33,334 nt of DNA from Chara braunii (Eukaryota > Streptophyta > Charophyceae > Charales > Characeae). How positions within the stretch are numbered: the first letter of the stretch is position 1; every line of letters starts with the position of its first letter. Shown one piece after another: positions 32,458 to 33,334 of this stretch. A program made the position numbers and the translations under genes. Location of the stretch: the NCBI GenBank assembly GCA_003427395.1, contig BFEA01001146.1:10412-43745 (forward strand), in the 5' to 3' direction. The notes under the pieces were generated by a model. That model did no database searches, was not told the origin of the DNA, and was given only the letters and a program-made list of their open reading frames with translations.

Positions 32458-33216
32458 TCTAGGCCTTTCAGGCTTTCTTGAGTTTACAGATCTGTACTTG
32501 GTCTCTTTTCCATAAGATTTTGAAGCCAAGCTGGGTAAAGAAAAAAACACAAAAATGATTCGGGAGGAAAGCGGTATGAAAAACAGTTGCTGGAGAGGAA
32601 AACCACTCAAACAATTAACTTTTAGTGATGGTAGGCGGCAGTCGTTCTATTCTTTTTTAAAAGAACCAAAGATAGGCTTGCCATAAAAAAAAAACTTTCT
32701 GGGTCAGGCTCCCAGACAGATTAGCAGGAGACCCGGAATATGCATTCTTCAGTAGATTTTGGCTGTTTTGCTCCGTGTATTTAGGTTTCCTAAAGTTTTC
32801 GTTCAGTTGCTCACTTAAAAAAAAAAAACAAAAAAAAACAGGTGACCGTAACATTATAATAATTACCAGACCTGCGCCAAACTAGGATTTGATCCCATGA
32901 CTTCTTTTTGGCTAAATCACCCGTCACGTGTGAGTAGCATTCCGACACCTGGGTCGTGTTAGCTCGGATGAATTCACAAACGACTACTTCAAGTTGCGTC
33001 TGAGTTGCACATGTAAGAAGACATACACTAGGTAACTTCCTTTTTTCAACATTTCTAAACGCAGCTAGCACCGCCGATTTCCCCCATCGGCAATGCCTGC
33101 CCACCCCTCGTCACCGTGATGAGGGACTGGTACAGCCTTGCTCTCGCACCGCAGCTGTGGTGCGAACCTACCCCGTGGGCTGGGGAGAGATCCGGGTTGG
33201 TTGGTGTTCCCCCGTA
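32458..33216. other. Right flank with possible tRNA-derived SINE
   Basis: On the minus strand, gggatcaaatcct (complement near 32884-32896) resembles a Pol III B box. The segment runs into a T-rich tail (complement of the A-runs at 32816-32838), as in poly-T-ended plant SINEs. No convincing A box at normal spacing was found, so the assignment is weak. The rest shows no gene. Confidence 0.25.
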
Positions 33217-33226
33217 CTATAAATAG
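33217..33226 (+). promoter_or_regulatory. TATA-like core promoter at right edge
   Basis: CTATAAATAG is a strong plant-type TATA sequence. It lies in a GC-rich-to-AT-rich transition with an A-run at the window end. Any transcript would start near 33250 and run out of the window, so whether it belongs to a gene or to another LTR cannot be seen. Confidence 0.35.
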
Positions 33227-33334
33227 ACTAGTGAGAGGATGAGATAGATGCATACTACCAAGCAAAAAGACAAAGAATATGAGATAGATAAGAGAAGAAT
33301 ATAGTTTACTTAAAAAAAAAAAAAAAAAAAAAAA

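Overview
This window looks like repeat-dense, non-genic nuclear DNA from a plant-lineage eukaryote. The reasons are a Ty3/gypsy LTR retrotransposon primed by initiator-Met tRNA, a LINE tail of the zf-RVT type, several inverted-repeat (MITE-like) elements, simple repeats, and an assembly gap. The extra acidic, Glu-rich reading frame after the integrase recalls retroelement proteins I remember from charophyte algae such as Chara. That species guess is weak inference. I found no intact host gene and nothing prokaryotic.

Layout. 1-5599 is the left flank. It holds the end of one MITE (1-74), a possible copia scrap (about 388-495), a tRNA-Met-like cloverleaf (1095-1168) and three inverted-repeat elements (3691-4068, 4175-4556, 4641-5088). 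5600-30804 is a single, very long, degenerate Ty3/gypsy element. Its LTRs of about 2.65 kb (5600-8796 and 28150-30804) begin TGTGAC. The 3' copy ends CGTCACA, and CGGA flanks both sides. Inside are the primer-binding site, broken gag, protease, RT, RNase H and integrase, and an extra ORF ending in an acidic tract. 30805-33334 is the right flank, with a degenerate duplication, a possible SINE and a TATA-like box.

The gypsy element has been invaded repeatedly. A 522-bp MITE sits in the 5' LTR; its empty site is preserved in the 3' LTR. A hAT-like element (12052-13927, carrying a LINE fragment and the sequencing gap) is inserted just after the RT catalytic YMDD. A TIR element (15247-16572) lies after RNase H. 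About 8 kb of further non-coding sequence (16573 to about 24600) separates RNase H from integrase.

The most unusual signals are in that 8 kb. One is an array of at least eight hairpins (19374-20205) that share one 19-nt loop while their 7-9 bp stems differ and covary. Upstream of it (about 18470-19040) lies an alternating A/B tandem array with a period of about 123 bp. A second notable signal is an ORF of about 190 codons lying inside the LTR itself and present in both LTR copies. Most in-frame stops in the gypsy coding regions are one C-to-T change away from Gln or Arg codons in CHG or CG context, as expected from long-term cytosine methylation.
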